From positions 22,330 through 86,329 of the forward strand of contig JAJDVY010000041.1 of NCBI GenBank assembly GCA_022825885.1: a stretch of 64,000 nucleotides of DNA. The letters are read 5' to 3'. Below, in pieces: positions 18,068 through 28,642 of the stretch. A program made the position numbers and the translations under genes. The notes under the pieces were generated by a model, which was not told the DNA's origin, did no database searches, and was given only the letters and a program-made list of their open reading frames with translations. Position 1 is the stretch's first letter. Each line of letters starts with the position of its first letter. The DNA comes from Nitrospirales bacterium (lineage in GTDB: Bacteria > Nitrospirota > Nitrospiria > Nitrospirales > UBA8639).

Positions 18068-20662
18068 ATGGATATGAATCGCATGACGCTCAAAGTCCAG
18101 GAGGCGCTGCAAGCCGCGTCTGCCCTTGCCATGCACCGCAATCATCAGGGCATCGACGTCGAGCACGTGCTGGCGGCGTTATTGGAGCAAGTTGACGGAT
18201 CTGCCGGTCCGATCCTGGAACACAGCGGAGTGTCAGGTTCCGCCGTGAAAGCCAAGACCGAGCAACGACTCGCAAAAGTGCCCCAAGTCAGTGGCACGGG
18301 AGCCGCGCCCGGTCAGCTTCACTTGACTCAACGCACGGCCTCGCTGCTGGCTCGTGCCGAAGATGAAAAGCAATCCTTGAAGGACGAATACATCAGTGTC
18401 GAGCATCTCCTGTTAGCCATGGCAGCCCGGGACGGCGCGTTACAGGATCTGGGGGTGACGCGAGATACGCTGTTGGCCGGATTGCAGCAGGTTCGCGGCA
18501 ATCAACGAGTGACCAGTCAGGATCCTGAAGGGACGTTTCAGGCGCTGGACAAATATGGCCGGGATTTGACCCGTTTGGCGAGCCAGGGGAAACTGGACCC
18601 GGTAATCGGGCGTGACGACGAAATCAGGCGGACCATTCAAATTTTATCGAGACGGACGAAAAATAATCCCGTACTCATCGGCGAGCCCGGAGTTGGGAAA
18701 ACGGCAATCGTCGAAGGATTGGCTCAACGGATTATCAAAGGGGACGTGCCGGAAGGGTTGAAACGGAAACGCGTGGTCGTCCTCGACATGGGAGCCTTGG
18801 TGGCTGGAGCCAAATTCCGTGGGGAGTTTGAGGAACGCTTGAAGGCCGTCTTAAAAGAAATTCAGTCGTCGCAAGGAGACATTCTGTTGTTTATCGATGA
18901 ATTGCATACTGTCGTTGGTACGGGAGCAGCGGAAGGAGCCATGGATGCCGCCAATTTGCTGAAACCCATGCTGGCGAGAGGGGAACTTCACTTGATTGGA
19001 GCTACGACCTTGAATGAATATCGCAAGCACGTTGAAAAAGACGCGGCGCTCGAACGCCGATTCCAGCCCGTGCTTGTGGAACAACCGTCGGTGGCCAATA
19101 CGATTTCAATTTTGCGGGGACTCAAGGAGCGATATGAAGTTCATCATGGGGTCCGTATTAAAGACGCGGCTTTGGTTGCGGCCGCACGACTTTCCCATCG
19201 CTATGTCGGCGACCGGTTCCTTCCGGACAAGGCCATTGATCTCGTTGATGAATCCGCTGCACGACTGCGTACGGAAATCGACAGCATGCCCGCGGAATTG
19301 GACGAAGTGTCCCGAAAGGTTTTGCAACTCGAAATTGAACGGGAAGCCCTCAAAAAAGAAGAGGATCCGGGCAGTCAGGCGAGGCTTGAAACGTTGGAAG
19401 GTGAACTTGAGGACAAACACCGGGAGTTTGCCGAATTGAAGCGGCGGTGGGAAGCGGAGAAATCCGCGGTCGGGCGCTTGCGGCAGATTCGACAGCACAT
19501 TGAAGATTTGAAGCACCAGATTGAAAAAGCCGAACGCGACTATGATCTCAATCGCGTTGCGGAGCTTCGCTATGGAACAATGCCCAGGCTGGAGAGGGAA
19601 CTTCAGGCTGAAGAAGCGCATCTGGACCGTCAGGAAGGAGAGTCGCGTCTCTTGAAAGAGGAAGTGGACGAAGAAGATATTGCGTCAGTCGTCAGTCGTT
19701 GGACGGGCATTCCGATGAGCCGGCTCCTCCAAGGGGAAATGGAAAAACTTATGCAACTGGGAGTTTTACTTCATCAACGCGTGGTTGGCCAGGATGAAGG
19801 CGTTCAAGCCGTTGCCGACGCCGTCCTTCGAGCACGATCGGGCATCAAGGACCCCAACCGGCCGATCGGCTCGTTTTTGTTCCTTGGTCCGACCGGCGTC
19901 GGAAAAACCGAATTGGCTCGATCATTGGCGCACGTCCTGTTTGACGACGAAGCCAATCTGATACGGATTGATCTGTCGGAATACATGGAAAAGCATGCCG
20001 TGGCGCGACTTATTGGCGCCCCGCCCGGTTACGTCGGTTATGAAGAGGGAGGCCAATTGACTGAAGCCGTGAGGCGCCGTCCTTTCTGCGTCATCCTTTT
20101 GGATGAGATCGAGAAAGCCCATCATGACGTGTTCAACATCCTGCTTCAGGTTCTCGATGACGGCCGGTTGACCGATTCCCAGGGACGAACCGTTGATTTC
20201 AAGAATACGGTCCTGATTATGACGTCAAATATTGGCAGTCAGGAAGTTCTTGAGGCGCAGGAACGTCAACAGACCTATGAAGAATTACAAGCCATGATCT
20301 TGAACGTGGTCAAACGACACTTCCGCCCGGAATTTTTGAATCGTATCGATGAAACGGTCGTGTTTCATCCGCTGCGTTCGGATGAGGTTGGTCGAATCGC
20401 GGACATTCAACTGAAACGATTACAGGCAAGGCTGGAGGACCGGAGAATCCGGTTGGAGGTGACCGACGAGGCGCTGTCGAACTTGGGGTCTCGAGGCTAC
20501 AGTCCCATCTATGGCGCTCGGCCGTTGAAACGCCTGATCCAACACGACGTGGAAACGCCATTGTCAAAGCTGTTGGTTACGGGAGAGATAAAAGACGGCG
20601 ACGCGGTGACGGTCGATTACAAAGACGGAGAGATGATGATCGTTCCCACCATTCGGAAATAG
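18068..20662 (+). CDS. clpB: ATP-dependent disaggregase ClpB
   Basis: An 864-residue Hsp100 chaperone that rescues aggregated proteins with DnaK. Order: Clp_N repeats (1-145), AAA+ 1 with Walker [11 protein letters not shown] and Walker [11 protein letters not shown], a long coiled-coil M-domain (about 410-530, Glu/Lys/Arg rich), AAA+ 2 with [10 protein letters not shown] and [14 protein letters not shown], and a ClpB D2-small domain. The M-domain separates it from ClpA/C. Length is typical. The 143-bp upstream gap shows no CIRCE element, and I see no clear sigma-32 promoter. Confidence 0.97.
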   Translation: MDMNRMTLKVQEALQAASALAMHRNHQGIDVEHVLAALLEQVDGSAGPILEHSGVSGSAVKAKTEQRLAKVPQVSGTGAAPGQLHLTQRTASLLARAEDEKQSLKDEYISVEHLLLAMAARDGALQDLGVTRDTLLAGLQQVRGNQRVTSQDPEGTFQALDKYGRDLTRLASQGKLDPVIGRDDEIRRTIQILSRRTKNNPVLIGEPGVGKTAIVEGLAQRIIKGDVPEGLKRKRVVVLDMGALVAGAKFRGEFEERLKAVLKEIQSSQGDILLFIDELHTVVGTGAAEGAMDAANLLKPMLARGELHLIGATTLNEYRKHVEKDAALERRFQPVLVEQPSVANTISILRGLKERYEVHHGVRIKDAALVAAARLSHRYVGDRFLPDKAIDLVDESAARLRTEIDSMPAELDEVSRKVLQLEIEREALKKEEDPGSQARLETLEGELEDKHREFAELKRRWEAEKSAVGRLRQIRQHIEDLKHQIEKAERDYDLNRVAELRYGTMPRLERELQAEEAHLDRQEGESRLLKEEVDEEDIASVVSRWTGIPMSRLLQGEMEKLMQLGVLLHQRVVGQDEGVQAVADAVLRARSGIKDPNRPIGSFLFLGPTGVGKTELARSLAHVLFDDEANLIRIDLSEYMEKHAVARLIGAPPGYVGYEEGGQLTEAVRRRPFCVILLDEIEKAHHDVFNILLQVLDDGRLTDSQGRTVDFKNTVLIMTSNIGSQEVLEAQERQQTYEELQAMILNVVKRHFRPEFLNRIDETVVFHPLRSDEVGRIADIQLKRLQARLEDRRIRLEVTDEALSNLGSRGYSPIYGARPLKRLIQHDVETPLSKLLVTGEIKDGDAVTVDYKDGEMMIVPTIRK

Positions 20663-20714
20663 TCGTGCCTACCTCCCATTGTGTTGCGACTCATGCTCCC
20701 GCAAGAATCCGCAT

Positions 20715-21434
20715 TTATTTGGTCGCCGTCGCAATGGCTTTGCGAAGACCGGCTGAATGTTCGTTGTTGACGGATTTGATAACAAGAATGTCAACGGGAC
20801 GAACCTTTTTCCCGTAATAGGCTTTGTTGGCTTCATCGTTGACGTGGATGATCGACCCTTCCAGGGAGATGCCGGCATAGACGCCTTTGGAACGTGAAAA
20901 TGAGAGAAAATCAGCGTTCAAATTGGCCGAGGTCGCTCCTTCGGCTCCGGCTCCGTAGGGTCCGGCTGCAACGGCGGCATCCCCACCGATTTTAAAGGAT
21001 GAGGCATAGAGTTTTTCAACTGCGCCCTGTGTCCTGGCCATGATGATGACTTCCGAGGCTTCGCCGCCGAATTGAAATCCAAAGCTGACTCCTCCTAAGT
21101 TATAAAAGACCGGTTCGCTCCAATCTCCGGTTTCTGCGTCACGTGCGACCAATACTCCGCTTCCTCCATCCACGCCAACCCAGAAGGCAGCCTTCAATTG
21201 TTGTGGAATGATCAAAAGGGCTTTGGCATCTTTGACGTGATCCTGAAACCACGTGAAATTTGGATCTTCCATAAAACTTTCAAGGGTATGCTTGGATTTT
21301 TCAACGAGTTGTTGTTGATCCAGGCTGTCAGCCCAAGCGGGGGTCCAACACAAGCAAGAAAAAAGAAAGGCTGTCATCCACAAGAACAACGGGTTTTTGT
21401 GTCGCTGTTGGTCGTCTGGGTTTTTTTGTATCAT
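20715..21434 (-). CDS. SYLF (YSC84-like) lipid-binding domain protein
   Basis: A 239-residue exported protein. A signal peptide spans about residues 14-36 (cleavage near AWA-DS), followed by a SYLF/Ysc84 domain with AKALLIIPQQLKAAFWVGVDGGSGVL, GGVSFGFQFGGEASEVIIMA and LNADFLSFSRSKGVYAGISLEGS. SYLF domains bind phosphoinositides in eukaryotes; bacterial homologues are periplasmic and of unknown role. It is convergent with clpB (52-bp gap). The function cannot be refined. Confidence 0.87.
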   Translation of the reverse strand: MIQKNPDDQQRHKNPLFLWMTAFLFSCLCWTPAWADSLDQQQLVEKSKHTLESFMEDPNFTWFQDHVKDAKALLIIPQQLKAAFWVGVDGGSGVLVARDAETGDWSEPVFYNLGGVSFGFQFGGEASEVIIMARTQGAVEKLYASSFKIGGDAAVAAGPYGAGAEGATSANLNADFLSFSRSKGVYAGISLEGSIIHVNDEANKAYYGKKVRPVDILVIKSVNNEHSAGLRKAIATATK

Positions 21435-21613
21435 GGATTATCCCCTCCGCGAAGGCATGATGAAAGAAGCTCTGTCCCCTCCCGTCCTCTGGTTTATTGT
21501 CTCCTATTTTCTAAAAAAAGCAAGAAAGATCTCTCGGTTCATGGGTTTCCGTGCTTTGGAAACGGTTGCTCGAAAGAAGGTGTCTCCCAAGTTGGTCTGA
21601 CGTGTATCCAGGC

Positions 21614-22036
21614 TCACTCGCCCATCACTTGGACGACGATCTCCCGAGAGCGTGCCCGGGTATCAAAATCGAGAATGACGATTTCTTGCCAAGTTCCCAA
21701 AAGTAATTGGTTGTCGGCAAAGGGAACGGTGAGTGATTGGCCCTGGATTTGGCTTCGCAAGTGACTGTGACCATTGTTTTCACCGGGATTTCTCACGTTA
21801 TGCTGCCAGGCAGAGGTCGCCGGAATCAGGTTGTCCCAGGCGGTTTTGGTATCGGCGCGCAAGCCCGGTTCATCTTCGATAATAAGAACAGAAGCCGTGG
21901 TATGTTTTACGAAGATTGTGACAATGCCGGCTTGTATGGATGTGGCGGCAAGGAACTGCCGGACACGGTCGGAGATATTCTCGATCTGTGAATGGCCTTG
22001 CATCGTAACCGAGAAGTAATGGGTCAAGACAGGCAT
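21614..22036 (-). CDS. YjbQ family protein (UPF0047)
   Basis: A 140-residue YjbQ/UPF0047 protein. The conserved core is FVKHTTASVLIIEDEPGLRAD, HNVRNPGENNGHSHLRS and GTWQEIVILDFDTRARSREIVVQVMGE. Members have a conserved His cluster and were reported to have weak thiamin-phosphate synthase activity; the physiological role is unsettled. It lies 17 bp downstream of the HD-domain gene on the same strand, so they may share a transcript. Length is normal. Confidence 0.92.
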   Translation of the reverse strand: MPVLTHYFSVTMQGHSQIENISDRVRQFLAATSIQAGIVTIFVKHTTASVLIIEDEPGLRADTKTAWDNLIPATSAWQHNVRNPGENNGHSHLRSQIQGQSLTVPFADNQLLLGTWQEIVILDFDTRARSREIVVQVMGE

Positions 22037-22053
22037 CGGCTCATTTCTCTTGT

Positions 22054-22929
22054 CTATTGGAGGGACCGAAGAAATTGTTGTTCGGACCGTGAGACGGTTC
22101 CCCCTCGGGCGGCTTTGAGGATGGAATCAAAGATTCCGGAAGCTGTCAATTGTCGAACCGCTTTGACGACCCTCGTCCGCAATCGTCCCTGTCGTTTTAA
22201 CGAGTCGAGATAGCCAAAGGCCTCGTGAAAGCTTTCATTCGAACGCGCGTAGTAATCGGTTCCTCGTCGACGATTGCTATAGGCTTCCAACTGCTCACAA
22301 GCGACCAGGATTTCTCCGAGTTCTCTGACCCAGTCAGGAGATTGCGCCAGTTTTTCAGGGTAATAATAATAACACGTGACTTGCTCCATCCACGGCAACC
22401 AGCGAACGTCCAGGCTTGCCAAGAGAGGGGCGACTCTTTTGAGTTGCCGACGATGGCGGCGAGCAAATCCCAACCGCATCTCAATGTGTTCGCATACCCA
22501 TTCGGTGAGCGGCAATCCTTGTTCGGCCAATGCTTTTCGATACGTCTTCACAAACGCTTCGGTTTCCCTTCCATAACTCGAATCAGGGTGTTGCAACCGC
22601 CATTCGGCAGGTCTCGTGGGAATATTCTGGCTGCGCGCCCATGACCATATTTTGCCAAAAAGCTGACGCTCAAGTCCTGCTCTTCCCAAATCATGCAACA
22701 GACAGGCAATTTGAAATTGACGGACGCGTGGGCGTTCATACGAAAGGTGTTGGGCAACGACCGCACACATTTTCGCCGTTCGAAAGGCATGAGCCTTGTC
22801 GTAACCTCTGATAATGCCCCGTGGTTTATGCGGGTGAGGGTAGTCATAACATTTCAGCAATGCGACGGCTACGGACCGGGGTACGAGAAGTAGCGTGTAT
22901 GAACGTGGAACAGAGGACGTTGCTCTCAT
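22054..22929 (-). CDS. HD-domain protein (putative phosphohydrolase)
   Basis: A 291-residue protein with an HD motif (KAHAFRTAKM...CLLHDLGRAGLE) and further His/Asp residues (CEHIEMRLGFARRH) that could complete the metal site. HD domains hydrolyse phosphate esters or nucleotides, and HD/HD-GYP members may act on cyclic dinucleotides. The GYP motif is absent, so c-di-GMP hydrolysis is not supported. The C-terminal half is basic and has no recognisable domain. It is co-directional with yjbQ. The substrate is unknown. Confidence 0.72.
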   Translation of the reverse strand: MRATSSVPRSYTLLLVPRSVAVALLKCYDYPHPHKPRGIIRGYDKAHAFRTAKMCAVVAQHLSYERPRVRQFQIACLLHDLGRAGLERQLFGKIWSWARSQNIPTRPAEWRLQHPDSSYGRETEAFVKTYRKALAEQGLPLTEWVCEHIEMRLGFARRHRRQLKRVAPLLASLDVRWLPWMEQVTCYYYYPEKLAQSPDWVRELGEILVACEQLEAYSNRRRGTDYYARSNESFHEAFGYLDSLKRQGRLRTRVVKAVRQLTASGIFDSILKAARGGTVSRSEQQFLRSLQ

Positions 22930-23115
22930 GGCCTGGAAACTGCCGATAGAATAACGAATGCACTTTCGTTAGAATGGGGGAGGACCATAGCGGTGAATTC
23001 CTTAGACTGTCAAGAAGACGCCATAATAACGATTGATACGCCCAAACGGACCTCAGCGAAACACCAATTGGTCTAACCCCAAAACGTTACGACTCTTAAG
23101 ACAGGGAATGAAGAC

Positions 23116-26100
23116 ATGGCTTTCAAGCGCAAGCGGCTGATTTCCATCCTGCTTCTGGTCATGATTCTTGGCGTTATGGGCGTCGTGTATATTGCGACAT
23201 TTCACGTTGAGGATATGCAAGTGGTCGCTCGAGAGCTTGTCACAAGATCCATGGGCGATCACGTCGCCATCGAACACGTACGGGTAGGGTTGTTTCCCTA
23301 TCCCCATGTGGAACTGGTAGACGTCAGTATTCAAACTCCGGATCAAGACACGCCGGTTCTTCAAGCTGCGCACATTCAACTGGACTTGAATTTCTTGTCC
23401 TTGTTGCAGGATGTACCCATGCCGCATGCCCTGATCATCGAAAACGCCTTCTTTAACCTCAAACGAGACGAAAACGGGCAATGGAATTACCGAAACGTTC
23501 TTCAAGAGGAATCATCCGATCAGGTAAAAATAGGGAGCTGGCTCTTGGGGCGTTCATTGAAATTGACCAGCGGCACAGTCCATCTGGAGGATCGATATCG
23601 CCGTGAATCCACGCTTGTCATCCACGTAGAAGACATAGAACTGCAAGTTGAGCAACTCGTGTGGGATGGCCCCACGGAAATATTTCTGTCTGCGCGACTT
23701 TCCGAAGGGGACGTGGGGTCCGTGTTCTCTTCTTATGGGACGATTCAGGATATCGGAGGATTTTTCGGAAAGGGTACGACAAGAGGCCGCGACGCATCGC
23801 CTCAATTCGATCTCCATACTCGTATGGATCTTGATCGCAAGGCGCTTGTGCAGTTGGCCGATCTTTTCGAAGTCCCTGAAGTGCCGATTGGATTGCAAGG
23901 TCGAACCAAGGTCCAAGGACACCTCCATTTTGCTCACGGTGTTGAGGGCTATGATCTCTTGGTATCCGATCTCGTGGTTTTAACCGACAGCATTGATCTG
24001 AATTCAGAAGTAACCGTGACGGGGTTAGGGCGGTCTGAACCGCCAACCTTCTCGGGGCACTGGTCTAGCGCACCTGTCGCCATTCAACATTTATCGCAAT
24101 TATTACCCAAAGCGTTGTTTCCGTCTGAACTTTCCGAGGCCATTCACCGTCAGTCCATCAGTGGGAAAATTCAAACGATTTCAGCAACATTTACGGGTTC
24201 CACCCGCAAGGAATCCGGCTATGCGTTGACGGGAAAATTTCAGCTTTCGGAAGGAAGACTGAACTTGGGTTCCAAGTTTGGGCATGCCAAAGAGCTCACT
24301 TGCGCCATCGATATTGGGGTTGATGAAATTCGATTCTTTGACCTTCGTGGTCAATATAACGAACTGTCCGTTACTCAAGGCGAAGGGATGGTTGTCTTCG
24401 CCGAACAAGGACCTTGGTTGACCACGGAGTTTGGAGGGGAGATCTCGGCTAAAAAAATTATCGATCTTATGCAGACCATTGCCGGGTGGAACGTACCAAA
24501 ACGACCGGAACAAACTTTGCAGGGCAAGGCCGGAAGCGGATTGTTGACTCTGCGATTTGCCGGACCGCTGAACGATCCTCAATCCATCGCGTTCCAAAGT
24601 GCTCAATACCATCCTGACCAAGTCGCTCTGCAACTGCCCGGGCTGCGCGCGCCTCTTACCCAGGTAAAGGGTTTGATTGCCTTTTCTGAAAACAATCTTC
24701 ACTTCGAAGACGTCACGGGGCTCTTCGGAGAAAGCGATTTTCAAGTCCAAGGGACGATTGCCCTTGAAGATCAACCCTATGCCGATGAATTGAGAATTCA
24801 AGGTCGTATCACCGACAACGATCTGGCACGCCTTTTGTCCGCTCCAACAATTCAGGATCATGAAATTGTTTCAGGCAAGACGGACTATTTCATGATGGTT
24901 TCAGGCCGGCTGCGAAACCCTGTGGTGAAAGGGAGGGTGGCCTTGCAAGGATTGGAAATCCTTTTGCCCGGTATTCTTTACAAACCTGCGAGCCTTGCCG
25001 GCAATATGGATTTTCACGTTCGAGTGGGCAAGAAGCATCAATTCGCGTTTGAACGCATGCTCCTGAATCTTCCCTCGGTTCGCGTTGCCGGAAAAGGTGA
25101 ATTGCATTATGACCAGACGTTGACCTTCAATGCCTCGCTGACGGCCGGACCGATACACTTCGAGTCGTTGCCGCCGGACCTGAGATTATTTGAGAAAATC
25201 ATTTCTTCAGGGACCATGGAAGGGTCCATCAATCTTCGAGGAACAGGAAATGATTGGCGATCATGGAGCAAATCGGGACGGGTGACTTTGACAAATGGAG
25301 TCGTCAACATCGAAGGGGTTCGGTCGCCGCTTTCTCAAGTGGCGTTTCAGGTGAAACTGAATGGCCATGCCGCCCACCTGAGAGATCTCCGCTGGAATCT
25401 CGAAAACAGTCAAACTCAGGCTCAAGGAATGATTCTAGCGTGGGACAGCAAGCCAGACGTGACACTGGCACTGACTGCGTCTCAATTCAACATCGATCTT
25501 TTGCTGCCAAAAGACAACCAACGTTCTCCTCTTCGGGTGTTTTTGGAAAAAATTGCCGACACGGCCAAAGTCTCCGGAAAATTTCGATTCAATCATGCCT
25601 TGTACCGTCACTTGAATATTCAGAAATTATCCGGTGAATTGAACATCGAGAACGGCGTCATCCGCGTCGATCGTATTCGGGGAAAAGCCGACGACGGGAC
25701 GATTCAAGGTCGACTGTTGGTCAATCTCCCCGTGCAACAACCAGCCACGATGAAAACGTGGTTTCAGATCAACTCGATTCCTTTGTTGAGCCTGAAAAAA
25801 ACTTTTCTCGACAAGAAAACACTCGATACACGTCTGGTGACGGGCTTGATGTCCGCGGAAGGCACAATGCAGGGACATGGTAGAAATCCTTTGGGCGTAC
25901 TTCCGACTCTCAAAGGAACATTGAAACTTTCGGTCAAAGACGCCCGGATCAAACGAGGAGTCGTGATCCCAAAAATTTTAGCCATCATGAACTTGCCGAA
26001 TATGTTGCAGGGAAAGATTGATCTTGAAAAAGACGGGTATCCCTTTGACCGGCAAACGGGAACGTTCACCGTTGCCGATGGCCGGATTGTCTCGACGGAT

Positions 26101-26508
26101 ATCGTGATGGAAGGACCCGTTGTGAAAATGACGGCTGCAGGGCAATACAACCTGGTGAACGATGATTTGGATGTGGTGATCGCGGTCAGCCCTTTGGGTT
26201 CGTATTTCAAGCTTCTCAAAGAAATTCCATTGGTGCATCTCCTGCTTGACGGTGAAGAGCAGGGAATCGATTTGGCCATGTTTTCTGTCAAAGGACCGTT
26301 TCAGGATCCGGTCGTAGAGACTCTGACCGTGGAGTCCGTGGCGTTTGGATTAAAGGGATTCGCTGAATTGGCATTGTCGATTCTGAAAAATACGGTCACG
26401 TTGCCACAGAAAATTCTGTTCCCTGATGACCATAAAGCATCCGAGCCTCCATTACACGAGCCAACAGAGCAGGAATCCGAGGATGCGTCGATGGAGGAAA
26501 CGTACTGA
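23116..26508 (+). CDS. Large AsmA-like (TamB/AsmA superfamily) inner-membrane protein
   Basis: An 1130-residue protein with a single N-terminal membrane anchor (about residues 7-28) followed by a very long beta-rich periplasmic region. AsmA features include VEHVRVGLFPYPHVELVDVSIQ near the N terminus, repeated FAGPLNDPQ/VSGRLRNPVVKG segments, and a C-terminal AsmA_2-like stretch ending GQYNLVNDDLDVVIAVSPLGSY. AsmA-like proteins are thought to form bridges carrying phospholipids to the outer membrane. The final 40 residues are acidic and Pro rich. The 186-bp gap before it has no obvious promoter. Confidence 0.85.
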   Translation: MAFKRKRLISILLLVMILGVMGVVYIATFHVEDMQVVARELVTRSMGDHVAIEHVRVGLFPYPHVELVDVSIQTPDQDTPVLQAAHIQLDLNFLSLLQDVPMPHALIIENAFFNLKRDENGQWNYRNVLQEESSDQVKIGSWLLGRSLKLTSGTVHLEDRYRRESTLVIHVEDIELQVEQLVWDGPTEIFLSARLSEGDVGSVFSSYGTIQDIGGFFGKGTTRGRDASPQFDLHTRMDLDRKALVQLADLFEVPEVPIGLQGRTKVQGHLHFAHGVEGYDLLVSDLVVLTDSIDLNSEVTVTGLGRSEPPTFSGHWSSAPVAIQHLSQLLPKALFPSELSEAIHRQSISGKIQTISATFTGSTRKESGYALTGKFQLSEGRLNLGSKFGHAKELTCAIDIGVDEIRFFDLRGQYNELSVTQGEGMVVFAEQGPWLTTEFGGEISAKKIIDLMQTIAGWNVPKRPEQTLQGKAGSGLLTLRFAGPLNDPQSIAFQSAQYHPDQVALQLPGLRAPLTQVKGLIAFSENNLHFEDVTGLFGESDFQVQGTIALEDQPYADELRIQGRITDNDLARLLSAPTIQDHEIVSGKTDYFMMVSGRLRNPVVKGRVALQGLEILLPGILYKPASLAGNMDFHVRVGKKHQFAFERMLLNLPSVRVAGKGELHYDQTLTFNASLTAGPIHFESLPPDLRLFEKIISSGTMEGSINLRGTGNDWRSWSKSGRVTLTNGVVNIEGVRSPLSQVAFQVKLNGHAAHLRDLRWNLENSQTQAQGMILAWDSKPDVTLALTASQFNIDLLLPKDNQRSPLRVFLEKIADTAKVSGKFRFNHALYRHLNIQKLSGELNIENGVIRVDRIRGKADDGTIQGRLLVNLPVQQPATMKTWFQINSIPLLSLKKTFLDKKTLDTRLVTGLMSAEGTMQGHGRNPLGVLPTLKGTLKLSVKDARIKRGVVIPKILAIMNLPNMLQGKIDLEKDGYPFDRQTGTFTVADGRIVSTDIVMEGPVVKMTAAGQYNLVNDDLDVVIAVSPLGSYFKLLKEIPLVHLLLDGEEQGIDLAMFSVKGPFQDPVVETLTVESVAFGLKGFAELALSILKNTVTLPQKILFPDDHKASEPPLHEPTEQESEDASMEETY

Positions 26509-26631
26509 ACGGTGTCCATGACGGCGCGTTCCGTTTCTTCAGAGGGCTGAAATTTCATTCTTTTTCAGCCATGGTTCTTCCGGAAGGCTGTAAAAGAAAA
26601 CATGTTTCTCTGATTTTCATTGGCAAACAAT

Positions 26632-27072
26632 ATGGGAAAAGCATACCGGTTTCTCGATAAGATTGCCTTGGGGGATCTTGCCTTTGAAGCCACCGGTGAT
26701 TCGTTGTCGGAGTTGTTTGCCACGGCGGCTTTGGCTTTGATTGAAGCCATGGCGGACCCACTAACCGTAGGGACCAATTGGACGCAGGATTGTCGACTTT
26801 CAGAAAGTGCAATAGATGATTTGTTCTTCGAGTGGTTGAATGCCATTGTGTATATCAAAGATGCTGAAAGTGTTGTCTTTCATGATGCCCTTGCCACCGT
26901 AAAATTTGACGGGGAGAGCAACCTCTGGCACCTCGATGCCACACTCATCGGTGACCACGTTGATGCTATTCGGCAAGATCTAAGGGCGGACGTGAAAGCC
27001 GTAACAAAGCATTTATATGCCATCAGATCAAACGAAGATAGTTGGCATGCTCGCGTCGTCTTGGATGTTTGA
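26632..27072 (+). CDS. Archease (RtcB activator)
   Basis: A 146-residue archease. Signature stretches are MGKAYRFLDKIALGDLAFEA, the Asp-rich SAIDDLFFEWLNAIVY and VKAVTKHLY. Archease speeds guanylylation and turnover of the RtcB RNA ligase. The rtcB gene follows directly, which supports the call. I take ATG 26632, the canonical archease N terminus; an in-frame TTG at 26620 would add four residues. No strong ribosome site is seen before either start. Confidence 0.92.
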   Translation: MGKAYRFLDKIALGDLAFEATGDSLSELFATAALALIEAMADPLTVGTNWTQDCRLSESAIDDLFFEWLNAIVYIKDAESVVFHDALATVKFDGESNLWHLDATLIGDHVDAIRQDLRADVKAVTKHLYAIRSNEDSWHARVVLDV

Positions 27073-27170
27073 GATTTAATTTTTTCAATAAAAATATTTT
27101 ATTTTCAATTAGTTATAAATAAAATATAAATGTGTAATTTAATTTTTAAAAATTGAAGATTTCTACTGCC
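27073..27170. other. AT-rich intergenic island before rtcB
   Basis: About 98 bp made almost entirely of A and T (for example ataaaaatattttattttc), standing out in GC-balanced surroundings. No hairpin or ORF is evident. It could be a promoter UP element or a nucleoid-protein site for rtcB. A similar island precedes purL. Confidence 0.5.
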
Positions 27171-28604
27171 ATGCAAGTGAATCGACTTGCCGATGCTGTC
27201 TGGGAAATTCCTGAAACGGAAAAATCTGGCATGCTGGTTCCTGCCAGAATTTATGGAACGGAAAAGATTCTCGGGGCAATGGACGCCGGCGTATTTGAGC
27301 AAGTCACGAACGTGGCGTGTTTGCCCGGCGTTCAACGGTATGCTCTGTGCATGCCGGATGGACATTGGGGCTATGGATTTCCCATCGGAGGCGTTGCGGC
27401 GTTTGACGTTCACAACGGTATTATTTCTCCAGGCGGCGTGGGATATGACATCAATTGCGGGATACGGCTGATCCGCACGGATTTAACGCTCTCCGACGTG
27501 AAACCGCGCTTGGATGCCCTGATGACGGAATTGTTTCGCACGGTGCCTGCAGGGGTCGGAGCAAAAGGTTTCGTGAAGCTGTCCCGGCGTACTTTTCAGG
27601 ACGTGATGCGTCAAGGAGCAAGGTGGAGCGTGGAACAGGGATATGGATGGGATAGTGATCTCATTCATACGGAAGAGCAGGGTTGTTTGTCCGGGGCTGA
27701 CCCTGAACACGTTTCGGAGCACGCCTGCCAACGGGGAATGGGGCAATTGGGAACGTTGGGATCGGGAAATCATTATCTTGAAATCCAAGTGGTCAGGAAT
27801 GACCGTATTTTTGACCGGCACGTGGCTGGACAGTTTGACATCCACGGGCATGACCAGGTTGTCGTCATGGTTCATTGCGGGTCTCGAGGTCTCGGGCACC
27901 AGGTCGGCACCGATTACGTTCGAATCTTTGAAAAGGCCATGAAACGTTACGGCATCAGCGTGAAAGATCAACAATTGGCCTGTGCGCCGTATCAATCACC
28001 GGAGGGGCAGCGCTATTACTCGGCCATGAATTGTGCGGCGAACACGGCTTTTGCCAATAGACAGGTTATTACTCATCAAATTCGTGAAGCCTTTTGTCGA
28101 GTATTCAGGGAATCTCCCGAGCGACTTGGTATGCGGCAGGTTTATGACGTAGCCCATAATATCGCCAAGGTCGAACGATACGACAAGCAGGAACTCCTGA
28201 TCCATCGTAAAGGCGCGACCCGGGCGTTTGGCCCGGGGAGCCCCGATGTTCCTGAACCGTTCCGAACAGTCGGTCAGCCGGTGATCTGCGGCGGCTCCAT
28301 GGAGACCGGGTCCTACCTGCTGGTAGGGACGCCGCAAGCCAATACGGAATCCTTTGGATCGACGATGCACGGCGCCGGACGGACGATGTCCCGTGCTCAA
28401 GCCAAACGAACGGTCCACGGGGCCACTCTTCAGCAAGCCATGGCGCAACGGGGCATCCTGGTAAAAGCGGTCTCGATGTCGGGATTGGCCGAAGAAGCCG
28501 GAATCGCGTATAAAAATATATCCGACGTCGTGGAGTCGGTGCATGCTGCGGGGATCACCAGAAAAGTCGCCGAATTATTGCCGATAGGAAACATCAAAGG
28601 TTAA
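27171..28604 (+). CDS. rtcB: RNA-splicing ligase RtcB
   Basis: A 477-residue RtcB, the Mn-dependent GTP-using ligase that joins 2',3'-cyclic phosphate and 5'-OH RNA ends. Metal and guanylylation residues are visible: DINCGIRL (Cys), SGNHYLE (His), HGHDQVVVMVHCGSRGLGHQ, NCAANTAFANRQ, AHNIAKVE, and MHGAGRTMSRAQAKR with the His that becomes GMP-linked. I use ATG 27171; a TTG at 27153 would add six residues. Archease lies upstream. In bacteria RtcB is used for RNA repair and stress. Confidence 0.95.
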   Translation: MQVNRLADAVWEIPETEKSGMLVPARIYGTEKILGAMDAGVFEQVTNVACLPGVQRYALCMPDGHWGYGFPIGGVAAFDVHNGIISPGGVGYDINCGIRLIRTDLTLSDVKPRLDALMTELFRTVPAGVGAKGFVKLSRRTFQDVMRQGARWSVEQGYGWDSDLIHTEEQGCLSGADPEHVSEHACQRGMGQLGTLGSGNHYLEIQVVRNDRIFDRHVAGQFDIHGHDQVVVMVHCGSRGLGHQVGTDYVRIFEKAMKRYGISVKDQQLACAPYQSPEGQRYYSAMNCAANTAFANRQVITHQIREAFCRVFRESPERLGMRQVYDVAHNIAKVERYDKQELLIHRKGATRAFGPGSPDVPEPFRTVGQPVICGGSMETGSYLLVGTPQANTESFGSTMHGAGRTMSRAQAKRTVHGATLQQAMAQRGILVKAVSMSGLAEEAGIAYKNISDVVESVHAAGITRKVAELLPIGNIKG

Positions 28605-28642
28605 GCATTCCAGTTCTTGAGCAACCCTGAAAGGTTTGGGAT